The notes: generated by a model from the sequence alone, not told the origin. DNA of 64,000 nucleotides from Kribbella sp. VKM Ac-2568 (GCF_004345365.1 NZ_SLVF01000006.1:514581-578580), one strand, 5' to 3'; shown: positions 1-8,671, counted from the stretch's first letter. Numbers and translations are program-made.

Positions 1-1531
1 GGATCTGCTGGGTGTCCTCGAGCCCCTTCGCGAGCAGTTCGCGCTCCTCCTTCAGCCGGCCGTTGCCCGCCTCGGAGGCGACGAACGCCTGGATCTGGTC
101 GGCCAGGTGGCCCAGCGCCTTGCCCTGGTCCTTGATGATCTTGCGGAAGAACAGGTCCTGGCCCTGGATCGCGGTGGTGCCCTCGTACAGGGTGTCGATC
201 TTGGCGTCGCGGACGTACTGCTCGATCGGGTAGTCCTGCAGGAAGCCCGAACCGCCGAAGGTCTGCAGTGACTCGGTGCCGAGCAGCGTCCAGGACTTCT
301 CCGAGCCGTAGCCCTTCACCAGCGGCAGCAGCAGGTCGTTGACGCGCTCCGCCTCCTCGTCGTGCTCACCCGCGTACCGCGCCTGCTCGGCCCGGTCCTG
401 GTACGTCGCGGTGAAGAGCACCAGTGCGCGCAGCGCCTCGGAGTACGACTTCTGCGTCATCAGCGAGCGGCGTACGTCGGGGTGGTGGGTGATGGTCACC
501 CGCGGCGCGGTCTTCGCGGCGTTGGTCAGATCGGCGCCCTGGACCCGCTCCTTCGCGTACTCCAGCGCGTTCAGGTAGCCGGTGGACAGCGTGGCGATGG
601 CCTTGGTGCCGACCATCATCCGGGCGTACTCGATCACCTGGAACATCTGCGCGATGCCGTCGTGCACCTCGCCGAGCAGGTAGCCCTTGGCCGGGGTGTT
701 CTCGCCGAAGGTGATCTCGCAGGTGGTGGAGACCTTGATGCCCATCTTCTTCTCGACGTTCGTGACGAAGGCGCCGTTGCGCTCCCCGGTCAGCTCGCCG
801 GTCTCCAGGTCGAAGTCGAACTTCGGCACGATGAAGAGGCTGAGCCCCTTCGTGCCCGGGCCGCCGGCGCCCTCGATGCCCTGCGGGCGGGCCAGCACCA
901 GGTGCACGATGTTCTCGGTCATGTCGTGCTCGCCGGACGTGATGAACCGCTTGACGCCCTCGATGTGCCAGCTGCCGTCGTCCTGCCGGGTGGCCTTGGT
1001 ACGCCCGGCGCCGACGTCGGAGCCAGCGTCCGGCTCGGTCAGCACCATCGTGGCGCCCCAGCCGCGCTCGATCATGTGGTGCGCGATCTTCTTGTCCCGC
1101 TCGGTGCCGTTGCGCCACAGCACGTGCGCGAAGTTCGGGCCGGCGGCGTAGATGTGGACGGCCGGGTTCGAGCCCAGCACCATCTCGGCGGCGGCCCAGC
1201 GCAGCGACGGCGGCGTCGGCTGGCCACCGAGCTCCGGCGGCAGCTCGAGCTTGAACCACTCGGCGTCCATGTAGGCGTGGTAGCTCTTCTTGAACGCCTC
1301 GGGCATCCGGACCTCGTGCGTCGCCGGGTCGTAGACCGGCGGGTTCCGGTCCGCGTCCTCGAACGATTCGGCCAGCTCGAACTTGGCGAGCCGGTCGATC
1401 TCGGACAGCACCTCACGCGCGGTGTCGACGTCCATGTCGGCATACGGGCCCTGGCCGAGGACCTCGCCGCGGCCCAGCACCTCGAGCAGGTTGAACTCGA
1501 TGTCCCGCAGATTCGACTTGTAGTGGCTCAC
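1..1531 (-). CDS. Acyl-CoA dehydrogenase, FadE5-like (3' end beyond window)
   Basis: Flavoenzyme that introduces the alpha-beta double bond into acyl-CoA in the first step of beta-oxidation. The protein begins MSHYKSNLRDIEFNL, the same opening as the ~610-residue mycobacterial FadE5 group, and reads open for 510 codons to the window edge, so about 100 C-terminal residues are missing. TEPDAGSD (middle domain) and YEGTTAIQGQ are visible; the Glu of YEGTTAIQ, about residue 450, aligns with the catalytic base of the family. The start is a GTG at 1531, chosen because it gives the conserved N-terminus. It is transcribed away from the phosphatase-like gene, from a promoter holding operator-like dyads. 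Chain-length specificity cannot be read from the sequence. Confidence 0.92.
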   Translation of the reverse strand, partial: MSHYKSNLRDIEFNLLEVLGRGEVLGQGPYADMDVDTAREVLSEIDRLAKFELAESFEDADRNPPVYDPATHEVRMPEAFKKSYHAYMDAEWFKLELPPELGGQPTPPSLRWAAAEMVLGSNPAVHIYAAGPNFAHVLWRNGTERDKKIAHHMIERGWGATMVLTEPDAGSDVGAGRTKATRQDDGSWHIEGVKRFITSGEHDMTENIVHLVLARPQGIEGAGGPGTKGLSLFIVPKFDFDLETGELTGERNGAFVTNVEKKMGIKVSTTCEITFGENTPAKGYLLGEVHDGIAQMFQVIEYARMMVGTKAIATLSTGYLNALEYAKERVQGADLTNAAKTAPRVTITHHPDVRRSLMTQKSYSEALRALVLFTATYQDRAEQARYAGEHDEEAERVNDLLLPLVKGYGSEKSWTLLGTESLQTFGGSGFLQDYPIEQYVRDAKIDTLYEGTTAIQGQDLFFRKIIKDQGKALGHLADQIQAFVASEAGNGRLKEERELLAKGLEDTQQI

Positions 1532-1559
1532 AAGGTTCCCCTACCTCTTCGCTACGCTG

Positions 1560-1605
1560 TACTCACGAGTAACTTAAGTATATACCCACCAGTAACGACC
1601 ACCAA
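1560..1605 (-). promoter_or_regulatory. Promoter with two operator-like dyads upstream of the acyl-CoA dehydrogenase
   Basis: On the minus strand TTGGTG (1605-1600), a 17-base spacer and TATACT (1582-1577) form a plausible sigma-A promoter about 45 bases before the GTG start. TACTCACGAGTA (1560-1571) is a dyad with 5-base arms, and a related copy TACCCACCAGTA lies at 1583-1594, 23 bases away, inside the spacer. Dyads of this type are typical for TetR/FadR-type lipid regulators; no such regulator gene is adjacent. The assignment is inference from pattern and position. Confidence 0.5.
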
Positions 1606-1635
1606 GCGGATTCCTCTGTGACCTGATCGGGCAGG

Positions 1636-2172
1636 GTGGTCAGCGTGACTGTGAAGCTGGTTTACGAGACGCACTCGACGACCGTGGACAACGAGACGGG
1701 CATCGCCACCGGGTGGCTGCCGGGGGAGTTGTCTGCCGAGGGCCGGCGCGAGTCGGTGCTGCTGGGTGAGCGCCGCCAGGACGTCGACGCGATCTTCAGT
1801 TCCGACCTGCTGCGCGCGGTGAAGACGGTGGAGATCGCGTTCGAGGGACAGGCGATCCCGCGGTTCCAGGACTGGCGACTGCGCGAGTGTGACTACGGCG
1901 AGCTCAACGGGGCGCCGGTCGAACAACTCGCGCCGCGGAGGCCGAAGGTCGGCGTACCGTTCCCGGGCGGTCAGAGCTATCGGGACGTGCTCGGCCTCAC
2001 CCAGTCGTTCCTCGCCGACATCAAGGGCCCGTACGACGGTCGCAAGGTGCTGGTGGTCGGGCATGGGGCGCAGCGGTGGGCCCTGCAGCATCTCCTCGGC
2101 GACGGGACTCCGCTGGAAGATCTCGTAGACGCGCCCTTCGCCTGGCAGCCGGGCTGGGAGTACGAGCTCTGA
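1636..2172 (+). CDS. Histidine phosphatase superfamily protein, degenerate RHG motif
   Basis: Resembles the phosphoglycerate-mutase-like histidine phosphatases: N-terminal strand with a His, Glu-rich central part, and a second His in VVGHGAQRWAL (about residue 143). The usual RHG(E/x)T signature is replaced by YETHSTTVDNE; the nucleophile His (about residue 13) remains but the Arg before it does not. At 178 residues it has the normal length for small members. GTG at 1636 is used; GTG at 1645 is also possible. It stands alone, divergent from the acyl-CoA dehydrogenase. Substrate unknown; the altered motif may mean a changed activity. Confidence 0.7.
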   Translation: MVSVTVKLVYETHSTTVDNETGIATGWLPGELSAEGRRESVLLGERRQDVDAIFSSDLLRAVKTVEIAFEGQAIPRFQDWRLRECDYGELNGAPVEQLAPRRPKVGVPFPGGQSYRDVLGLTQSFLADIKGPYDGRKVLVVGHGAQRWALQHLLGDGTPLEDLVDAPFAWQPGWEYEL

Positions 2173-2318
2173 GGACTCCTCTCCTCTATTCACCCGCTGC
2201 GAAACCGGGCCTGCCGGGAGGTGTCCGGCACGCCCGTGCTCGCCGGATGTGGAACTGATAGACCAAGATGGACCTTGAGGTGGGAGGAAAGTTACCGGGG
2301 CCTAGTGGAAGGCGAACG

Positions 2319-3647
2319 ATGAGCACAGCACCCGCGACCCTCGACGTCCGGCGGACCCGCAGGTCCCTGGTGGCGGGCACGGTCGGCAACTTCGTCGAGT
2401 GGTACGAGTTCGGCGCCTACGGCTTCTTCGCCACCGTGATCGCCGCCAACTTCTTCAGCAGCACCTCCACCAGCGACGCCGAGAGCCTGATCAAGACGTA
2501 CGCCTCGTTCGCGCTGGCCTTCTTCTTCCGGCCGATCGGCGCGGCGGTGTTCGGCCGGGTCGGCGACCGGATCGGCCGCCGACCGACGCTGATCATCGTC
2601 CTGCTGCTGATGACGTTGTCCACCACGCTGATCGGCATCCTGCCCACGTACGCGACCGTCGGGGCTGCGGCACCGTGGCTGCTCACGCTCGTCCGGGCGC
2701 TGCAGGGCCTGTCGGCCGGCGGTGAGTTCGGCGGCGCGGTGTCGATCATGACCGAGTTCGCCCCCAAGACCAAGCGCGGCCTGTACGGCGCTTGGCAGTC
2801 CCTCACGGTCGCGCTCGGGTTGCTCGTCGGAGCCGGGCTCGCGGCGATCGTGGCGACCGTGCTGAGTGAAGAGGCGCTGAACGACTGGGGTTGGCGGGTC
2901 CCGTTCCTGCTGGCGCTGCCGCTCGGTCTGGTCGCGCTGTGGTTGCGGCTGAGACTGGACGAGACGCCGAACTTCGAGCGCTTGCAGCAGGAAGCTCGGA
3001 CGGGTGAGGTGGCCGGAAGGAACGTCGCGCAGGTGCCGCCGGCAGACAAGGCTGAGGTGGCCAAGGCGATCGCGCTCGGCATCGGCCGGCTGATGGGCTG
3101 GTCGGCGGCGGGCTACACCTTCCTCGTGGTGATGCCGTCCTACCTGCAGGCCACGCTGAACGCGACCTTCCAGCAGGCGCTGGTGGCGACCGTGCTGGCG
3201 AACCTCGGGTTCGCGGTCTCGATCATGCCGGCGGGCTGGCTGAGCGACCGGATCGGCCGCCGTCCGGTGATGGTCACCGGCGCCGCGCTGGTGGTCGTGC
3301 TCGCGTTCCCGCTGATGAATCTCCTGCAGGACAAGGAGAGTTCGACCGCGGCCAAGGGAATCGCCGTCTTCGTGGCCGGGTTGGTCGTCGGGCTGATGGC
3401 CGGACCTGGTCCCGCGATGCTGGCGGAGATGTTCCCGACCAGAGCGCGCTACACCGGCCTAGGCCTGGCGTACTCGCTGTCGAACGCGGTCTTCTCCGGC
3501 TGCGCCGGCCTCATCATCACCGAACTGATCAAGCGGACCAAGAACGTCGACATCCCGGCGTACTACGTTGCGGTGACGTGCGCGGTCAGCGTGGTCGCGC
3601 TGCTGACCTTGCGCGGCGACGACTACAAGCGCGAGTTGCGGGACTGA
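2319..3647 (+). CDS. MFS transporter, metabolite:H+ symporter (MHS) type
   Basis: Twelve-helix inner-membrane transporter of about 442 residues. The N-terminal GNFVEWYEFGAYGFFA is the hallmark of the MHS group (ProP, KgtP and shikimate-type symporters), followed by the loop motif GRVGDRIGRRPTL between helices 2 and 3 and its repeat SDRIGRRPVMV in the second half. Start ATG 2319 is preceded by GGAAGG at good distance; an upstream in-frame ATG at 2268 would add an unlikely polar 17-residue tail. The stop is one base before anmK, so the two genes are probably co-transcribed; the substrate may therefore relate to cell-wall amino sugars or a small acid, but the sequence does not say. Confidence 0.85.
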   Translation: MSTAPATLDVRRTRRSLVAGTVGNFVEWYEFGAYGFFATVIAANFFSSTSTSDAESLIKTYASFALAFFFRPIGAAVFGRVGDRIGRRPTLIIVLLLMTLSTTLIGILPTYATVGAAAPWLLTLVRALQGLSAGGEFGGAVSIMTEFAPKTKRGLYGAWQSLTVALGLLVGAGLAAIVATVLSEEALNDWGWRVPFLLALPLGLVALWLRLRLDETPNFERLQQEARTGEVAGRNVAQVPPADKAEVAKAIALGIGRLMGWSAAGYTFLVVMPSYLQATLNATFQQALVATVLANLGFAVSIMPAGWLSDRIGRRPVMVTGAALVVVLAFPLMNLLQDKESSTAAKGIAVFVAGLVVGLMAGPGPAMLAEMFPTRARYTGLGLAYSLSNAVFSGCAGLIITELIKRTKNVDIPAYYVAVTCAVSVVALLTLRGDDYKRELRD

Positions 3648-3648
3648 C

Positions 3649-4812
3649 ATGCGCGTCATCGGGCTGATGTCCGGCACCTCGTACGACGCGATCGACGCGG
3701 CGGCGGCGGACCTGCGGATCGAGGGCGACCGGATCGTCCTCACTCCGCTGGGCCTGCTGAGCCGGGAGTATCCGGAGTCATTGCGGGCCGAGCTCGCCAG
3801 TTCTTTGCCTCCGGCAACCACCACACTGGAGCAGGTGTGCCGGCTCGACACCGGGATCGGACAGGCCTTCGCCGGACTGGCGGAGCAGGCGGTCGAGCAA
3901 CTCTGTGGTGGTCACGCGGATCTGATCGTGTCGCACGGGCAGACGGTCTTCCACTGGGTGGAGGAGGGGCAGGTCCACGGCACGTTGCAACTCGGGCAGC
4001 CGGCCTGGATCGCCGAGGCGACCGGCAGCACCGTCGTCTCGGACCTGCGCTCCCGCGATGTCGCCGCGGGCGGTCAAGGAGCCCCGCTGGTCAGCATCTT
4101 CGACGTCCTCTGGCTCCGCGGCCGCTCCGGCACCCCGGTTGCCCTCAACCTGGGCGGCATAGCCAACATCACCGTCGTCCCAAGCTCGGAGCCGATCGCG
4201 TTCGATACCGGGCCGGCCAATGCGTTGATCGATGCGGTGGTGCGGGAGCTCATTGGTGGGCGATCCACCTTTGACGCGGACGGTGTGATGGCCGGTCGCG
4301 GGCGGGTCCACCCCGAGCTGTTCAAGCGGTTGCTGGCGGAGCCCTACTACAGCCGACCGGCACCCAAGAGCACCGGGAAAGAGCTGTTCCACCTCGGCTA
4401 CCTCGCGAAGGCGATGACCGGGCTTCCCGAGATCGCCCCCGACGATCTGGTCGCCACCGTCACCGCGCTGACCGCCCGGACCGTGGCCGACGCCGTGCAC
4501 GCGTACGGCGGTACCGAGGTGATCGCGGCCGGGGGTGGCATCCGGAACCCCGTGCTGATGCACCTGCTCGCCCAGGAGCTCCGCGGGATCCCTTTGCGGA
4601 GTACGGACGAGCTTGGTCTGCCTGCCGCGGCGAAGGAGGCGTACGCGTTCGCAGTACTGGGGTTTCTGACGGTGAACGGGCTGGCTGGGACGGTGCCGAG
4701 TTGTACGGGGGCGCGGCATGCGAGCGTGCTCGGGTCGATCACGCCCGGGCTCGGCGCGTTGCCGATCGCCGCGCCGCCCGAGAGGGTTCCAGTCGCCCTG
4801 CACATCGAGTGA
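3649..4812 (+). CDS. anmK: Anhydro-N-acetylmuramic acid kinase
   Basis: Converts 1,6-anhydro-N-acetylmuramic acid and ATP to MurNAc-6-phosphate in peptidoglycan recycling; cytoplasmic. The 387-residue length is usual. Visible motifs are the N-terminal phosphate loop GLMSGTSYDAID, SHGQTVFHW, QLGQPAWIAE, ALNLGGIANIT, FDTGPANALID and the late GGGIRNPVLM loop of the ASKHA fold. It starts one base after the MHS transporter stop, so the two are coupled; an MFS partner for anmK is uncommon and may import a cell-wall or amino-sugar compound (inference). Confidence 0.94.
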   Translation: MRVIGLMSGTSYDAIDAAAADLRIEGDRIVLTPLGLLSREYPESLRAELASSLPPATTTLEQVCRLDTGIGQAFAGLAEQAVEQLCGGHADLIVSHGQTVFHWVEEGQVHGTLQLGQPAWIAEATGSTVVSDLRSRDVAAGGQGAPLVSIFDVLWLRGRSGTPVALNLGGIANITVVPSSEPIAFDTGPANALIDAVVRELIGGRSTFDADGVMAGRGRVHPELFKRLLAEPYYSRPAPKSTGKELFHLGYLAKAMTGLPEIAPDDLVATVTALTARTVADAVHAYGGTEVIAAGGGIRNPVLMHLLAQELRGIPLRSTDELGLPAAAKEAYAFAVLGFLTVNGLAGTVPSCTGARHASVLGSITPGLGALPIAAPPERVPVALHIE

Positions 4813-4851
4813 GCTGAGCGGAGTGAACCGGGCGGCGTGTGACGATCCAGC

Positions 4852-5745
4852 GTGATCAAGTCCGAGGAGATCCAGGTCGACGGCAGGCCGGCGCTGCTCA
4901 CGGTGCCGGTGGAGGTTCCCGTCCGGGTTGGGGTTGTCGCGCTGCACGGATCCAGCAACTCGTCGTACCGGCAGGCGATCTTCGAGCACCTGGCTGAGAC
5001 CCTCGCGCCGCTCGGCGTCGCGGTACTCGCGTTCGAGCGGGCGCCGTGGCCGCACGACGACGTGGACATCCCGTTCGCGGTGCAGGCCGAGGGCGCGGTG
5101 GCGGCGTACCGGGAGCTGCGGGCGCGGTACGACGTACCGGTCGGGTTCTGGGGAGTCAGCCAGGGCACTTGGGTCGCGGCGCTGGCTGCGCAGCAGTTGC
5201 CGGAGACGGCCTTCCTGCTGTTGCTCGGTTGTGCCGGGGTGAGCCCGGCCGAGCAGATGCGGCACGCGACCGTGGAGGCCGTACGGCGAGCCGGGTACGA
5301 CGAGGAGGCGGTCGCCGGGGCCGTGGAGATCCGCGAGGTCGTGGCCGACTGGTTGCGCGGTGAGGTTGAGCGGACCGAGGTCGACGAGTTGCTCCGGCGC
5401 CGAAGCGGTGAGCCGTGGTTCGACCTCACCGGGATCCCGGTGGACCTGGGGGACGAGCAGCCGGTGTGGCACGAGATCGACTTCGAGTCCGAGCCGCTCT
5501 ATGCGACGGTGCGGTGCCCGGTGCTGCTGATGCACGGAGAGGACGAGGCGAACCTGCCGGTGCCGGAGACGCTCGAGGTCTGGCGGCGAGCTGCTGCATC
5601 GTCCGGCAACATCGAGGTGGAGAGCGTGCGGATCCCCGGCGTCGGTCACTGGCCGGGGTCAGTCGATCGCAGTCTGGAGGGGATCAGCGAGGACTACGGT
5701 GACATCCTGCGGGCCTGGGTCGCGCGGTGGCTCGCTACTCGTTGA
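4852..5745 (+). CDS. Alpha/beta hydrolase
   Basis: Serine hydrolase of the dienelactone hydrolase/prolyl oligopeptidase-like type, 297 residues, no signal peptide. The nucleophile elbow is WGVSQGTW (Ser about residue 103), the acid lies in LLMHGEDEANLPVP, and the terminal His in GVGHWPG. The N-terminal VALHGSSNSSYRQ supplies the oxyanion segment. GTG start. It follows anmK by 39 bases on the same strand, so may belong to that unit. Its 3' end overlaps the convergent kinase-like gene by 11 bases. Substrate cannot be inferred. Confidence 0.8.
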   Translation: MIKSEEIQVDGRPALLTVPVEVPVRVGVVALHGSSNSSYRQAIFEHLAETLAPLGVAVLAFERAPWPHDDVDIPFAVQAEGAVAAYRELRARYDVPVGFWGVSQGTWVAALAAQQLPETAFLLLLGCAGVSPAEQMRHATVEAVRRAGYDEEAVAGAVEIREVVADWLRGEVERTEVDELLRRRSGEPWFDLTGIPVDLGDEQPVWHEIDFESEPLYATVRCPVLLMHGEDEANLPVPETLEVWRRAAASSGNIEVESVRIPGVGHWPGSVDRSLEGISEDYGDILRAWVARWLATR

Positions 5746-6208
5746 CCCAGGCAAGGATCAGGCGGGCGGAGTCCTCAGGGGTGCCGTCGCCGGCGACCGA
5801 ACGGGGGACCAGCTTGCGGATCTGCGCGGCGTCGGCGATCGCCTCCTCGATCTGCTCGTCGGACCACCCTCGCTCGGACAACCTTTTACGGCGTACAGAG
5901 TCCGGGCAGTCGAGGTGCAGCCAGCGGCCTTCGGGCAACTCCGTGGGCACCAGCGGCGAGAGCAGCAGCATCGGGGTGCCGGAGCGCCGGACCAGCTCGG
6001 TGATCCGCAACCACAGCGCGTTGTACGCCGGCCAGTTCGCGGCGGCGGACGAGTCGGCGATCTCGACGCCGAGCACCCGCCCCTCGGAGTCGAGCAACTC
6101 GTCCATGTCCATCACGACCAGCTGCCCGGCGCGCAGCCGCAGCAGCTCCGGGATCACCGTCGACTTGCCGGCCCCAGGCGCTCCGGTCACCACGAACAAC
6201 CTCGTCAC
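5735..6208 (-). CDS. Small P-loop ATPase/kinase (AAA_33-like)
   Basis: 157-residue nucleotide kinase-like protein. It opens with a strand and Walker A loop, VVTGAPGAGKST, immediately at the N-terminus, then VVMDMDELL (acidic switch), a LID-like segment SVRRKRLSERGWSDEQ and a helical tail. This is the architecture of the AAA_33/zeta-toxin-like or adenylyl-sulfate-kinase-like small kinases. The GTG at 6208 was chosen because it places the Walker A at residues 9-16; the frame is open further upstream but the extra part is low in complexity. Converges with, and overlaps, the alpha/beta hydrolase. Substrate unknown. Confidence 0.75.
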   Translation of the reverse strand: MTRLFVVTGAPGAGKSTVIPELLRLRAGQLVVMDMDELLDSEGRVLGVEIADSSAAANWPAYNALWLRITELVRRSGTPMLLLSPLVPTELPEGRWLHLDCPDSVRRKRLSERGWSDEQIEEAIADAAQIRKLVPRSVAGDGTPEDSARLILAWVNE

Positions 6209-6331
6209 GACCCCATTTTCACCGACCCCCCGACCTCCCGCAGCACGACTCGACCCTTCATTTCCCCACTCGCTCCCGGGCCAGGTGTGCGGGTTGACCT
6301 TCGAGTTGGTCGAGGATCGAGGATCGGGGGC

Positions 6332-7381
6332 ATGACGGACGAGTTGCTGGCGATCAGCGCGTTTGCGCGGCGGGTGGGATTGACCCCGAGTGCACTGCGG
6401 TTCTACGACGACTGCGGGCTGTTGCGGCCCGCGCAGGTGGACGACCAGAACGGCTACCGGTACTACGCGCCGGACCAGGAACCGCGGGCCGTTCTGCTCC
6501 GGGATCTGCGGGAGATTGACCTGCCGCTGGCCGAGGTACGGGTGGTGCTCGACGAGGGGCCGGCTGCGGGTGCCGCGGTGGTGCGGGCGCACCTGCGGAC
6601 GGTCGAGGGCAAGGCCGACGCCGCTCGCCGGGCCGCTGCGCGGATCCTTGCCTCACTGCCGGCCGTTCCCTACGAGTGCGCAGTCACTCTGGGCGGCGCC
6701 GAGCTCGCAAGCGCGATCCGCCAGGTGGCGGCGGCCGCGGCGCCGACCGACGAGATCCCGGCCCTCGCCTGCGTTCTGGTCGAGCTCGACGAGGACGAGG
6801 TCACCCTGGTGGCGACGGACCGCTACCGCCTGTCGGTCCGCAAGCTCCACCCGGTCGGCTTCACCGGGTACCCGCGGAGCCTGCTCGTCACGGCGACCGA
6901 GCTGACCGCCCTCGCCCGTTGGGTGGCGGCCGCGGCCGAGGTGCGGATCGAGACGGGCCCAGCCGGTACGACGTTCGCGGCTGCCGGCACCTCGCTCGAG
7001 GTGCCGGTGGTCGACGAGGAGTTCCCGGCGTACCAGGCGATCCTCGAAGGACTGGCGCCGCCGACCAGCCGGGTCGTCGTCGACCGGCTCAGGCTGCTCG
7101 ACCTGCTGACCGGCGAAACCGTTGCCCTGAGCATCGACTCGGAACGGCTCACAGTCACGCCGAAGGGTGCGACGGCGCCGTCGGGAGAGCTCGAGGTGAT
7201 CGCGTCGGGCGAGCCTCTCCGGATCGGATTCACCGCCTCGCTGCTCGCGGCCGCGCTGAAGGTGAGCGTGGGACCGGACGTACTGCTGGAGATCGGGTCC
7301 GTGGATCGGCCGGTCGTCGTGCGCTCAGCCGATCAGGGCACCTTCACCACTCTGGTGATGCCGGCCCTTCTCGACGGGTGA
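6332..7381 (+). CDS. MerR-type HTH fused to a DNA polymerase III beta-clamp-like module
   Basis: 349-residue fusion. Residues ~5-75 are a MerR winged helix: LLAISAFARRVGLTPSALRFYDDCGLL, then GYRYY and the second helix pair. A short helical linker follows. From ~115 to the end the sequence reads like domains 2 and 3 of the bacterial sliding clamp: VLVELDEDEVTLVATDRYRLSVRKL corresponds to the DnaN 'TDRYRLA' strand, DEEFPAYQAIL to the 'GEFPDY' region, and the C-terminal FTASLLAAALK...TLVMPAL to the DnaN end. Domain 1 of the clamp is replaced by the HTH. The stop overlaps the MFS gene start (GTGA), so it probably regulates that exporter. Such fusions are known only as annotated family members; function is open. 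Confidence 0.85.
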   Translation: MTDELLAISAFARRVGLTPSALRFYDDCGLLRPAQVDDQNGYRYYAPDQEPRAVLLRDLREIDLPLAEVRVVLDEGPAAGAAVVRAHLRTVEGKADAARRAAARILASLPAVPYECAVTLGGAELASAIRQVAAAAAPTDEIPALACVLVELDEDEVTLVATDRYRLSVRKLHPVGFTGYPRSLLVTATELTALARWVAAAAEVRIETGPAGTTFAAAGTSLEVPVVDEEFPAYQAILEGLAPPTSRVVVDRLRLLDLLTGETVALSIDSERLTVTPKGATAPSGELEVIASGEPLRIGFTASLLAAALKVSVGPDVLLEIGSVDRPVVVRSADQGTFTTLVMPALLDG

Positions 7382-8556
7382 ACCGGGCCTACTACGGCTG
7401 GCTGGCAGGCGCGTCACTCTCGGCGTTCGGCGACACCGCGGTCTTCTTCGCCCTCGGTTGGGCGGCAGCCGGCCTCGGTCCGCACGTAGCCGGTCTGGTG
7501 CTGACCGGTTACACCCTGCCTCGCGCCGTACTCCTGCTCGCCGGTGGCGTCCTGGGCGACCGCTGGGGTCCACGCCGCCTCCTGCTCACCTGCTACCTCC
7601 TCCTCGCCGCGGTCGCCCTCTTCCTCGCCGGCGCAGTACACCTGATCGGTACCTCGGTGGCGCTGCTCCTGCTGACCGCATCCACCATCGGTACCGTCGA
7701 CGCCTTCGCCCTCCCAGCGGCAGGCTCGTTCCCGCGCATCTTCGCCAGCGACGAGGAACTCCCCAGGGTGATGGCGCTCCGCACCTCCACTCAGCAGGTG
7801 GTCACCTTGCTCGGCGGGCCGGCAGGCGGGCTGCTCGTCGCGGCGGCGGGGCTGGTCGGTGCGCTGCTGGTCGACGCCTTCACCTTCCTCATCGCCTTCG
7901 CCTGTCTCGCCATCATCAAACTGCCGCGCGAGACCGCACCCGAGCCGGCCGCCGGATCCGTGGTGAAGGAAGCACTCGATGGCATCCGCCTGGCCTGGAC
8001 CGACCCCGTACTGAGTGCGCTGCTGCTGACCGTCGGTTTGATGGCGGCCTCCGTTCTCCCGGTGACTTCGTTGTGCGTGCCACTTCTTGCCCGCTCGAAC
8101 GGCTGGGCCGCCTCGCAAGCGGGATTGGTGGTCGGGGCAACGGTCGCCGGTGGGCTGACGGTCACGCTGTTGGTCGCCCGGCTCGGGACGTTCGCCCAAC
8201 CCGCACGGACCGCTGCGGTCGGTTGCCTGGTCGCTGCCACTGGAGTCACCGGTCTCTCGCTGGCGTCGTCCGCCTACCTAGCGGCACTGTTCGCGGCGGT
8301 CCAAGGCGTCGGTATCGGCATCTTCACCTCGCACCTGGCGCCGCTCTTCGTCGCGAGCACGCCCCGGTCTCACCTGACCCGGCTGCAGTCGCTGCTAGCT
8401 CTCGCCCAGACTCTTCCGCTGATCGCCTCGACGAGCCTGCTCGGCCTGGTCGCCACAGCCGGCGTGCAGCTCGCAGTACTGGCTTCCGCCGCCGGTACTG
8501 CGCTCGCCGGGGCGACGCTGCTGGCGATGCCGCGAGCCACGGCGGCGGTCGCCTGA
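7378..8556 (+). CDS. MFS transporter (drug exporter-like)
   Basis: 392-residue, about twelve-helix membrane protein. It starts with GTG inside the stop of the MerR-clamp gene, giving VNRAYYGWLAGASLSAFGDTAVFF, typical of the MFS_3/enterobactin-exporter-like group, with motif GVLGDRWGPRRLLL in the loop between helices 2 and 3. Translational coupling with a MerR-family gene suggests an efflux pump controlled by the fusion protein. Ligand unknown. Confidence 0.82.
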   Translation: MNRAYYGWLAGASLSAFGDTAVFFALGWAAAGLGPHVAGLVLTGYTLPRAVLLLAGGVLGDRWGPRRLLLTCYLLLAAVALFLAGAVHLIGTSVALLLLTASTIGTVDAFALPAAGSFPRIFASDEELPRVMALRTSTQQVVTLLGGPAGGLLVAAAGLVGALLVDAFTFLIAFACLAIIKLPRETAPEPAAGSVVKEALDGIRLAWTDPVLSALLLTVGLMAASVLPVTSLCVPLLARSNGWAASQAGLVVGATVAGGLTVTLLVARLGTFAQPARTAAVGCLVAATGVTGLSLASSAYLAALFAAVQGVGIGIFTSHLAPLFVASTPRSHLTRLQSLLALAQTLPLIASTSLLGLVATAGVQLAVLASAAGTALAGATLLAMPRATAAVA

Positions 8557-8606
8557 CGAGACAAGGAGTATCAGGACGGCGGCCCTCCGACGAGACAGGG
8601 AGTATC
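8555..8606. repeat. Two 18-base direct repeats between the MFS gene and a small gene
   Basis: GACGAGACAAGGAGTATC (8555-8572, overlapping the MFS stop codon) and GACGAGACAGGGAGTATC (8589-8606) differ at one base and are 34 bases apart. Both contain a GGAGTATC core. They may be an operator pair or transcript elements for the following gene; no promoter consensus is obvious. Confidence 0.5.
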
Positions 8607-8671
8607 TTGAGGGATCGGAGTCGGTGGCGTCTCACTGTCGAGCGCCTGGAAGTCCCCGGTGTGACGAGGCG

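Noticed and set aside
362..1621. Long plus-strand open frame opposite the acyl-CoA dehydrogenase
   Set aside because: Low-complexity Arg/Val/Leu-rich translation mirrors the minus-strand gene, whose protein is clearly conserved.
3778..5649. 623-codon minus-strand frame across anmK and the hydrolase
   Set aside because: Composition is typical for the antisense of GC-rich genes; both plus-strand genes have recognised motifs.
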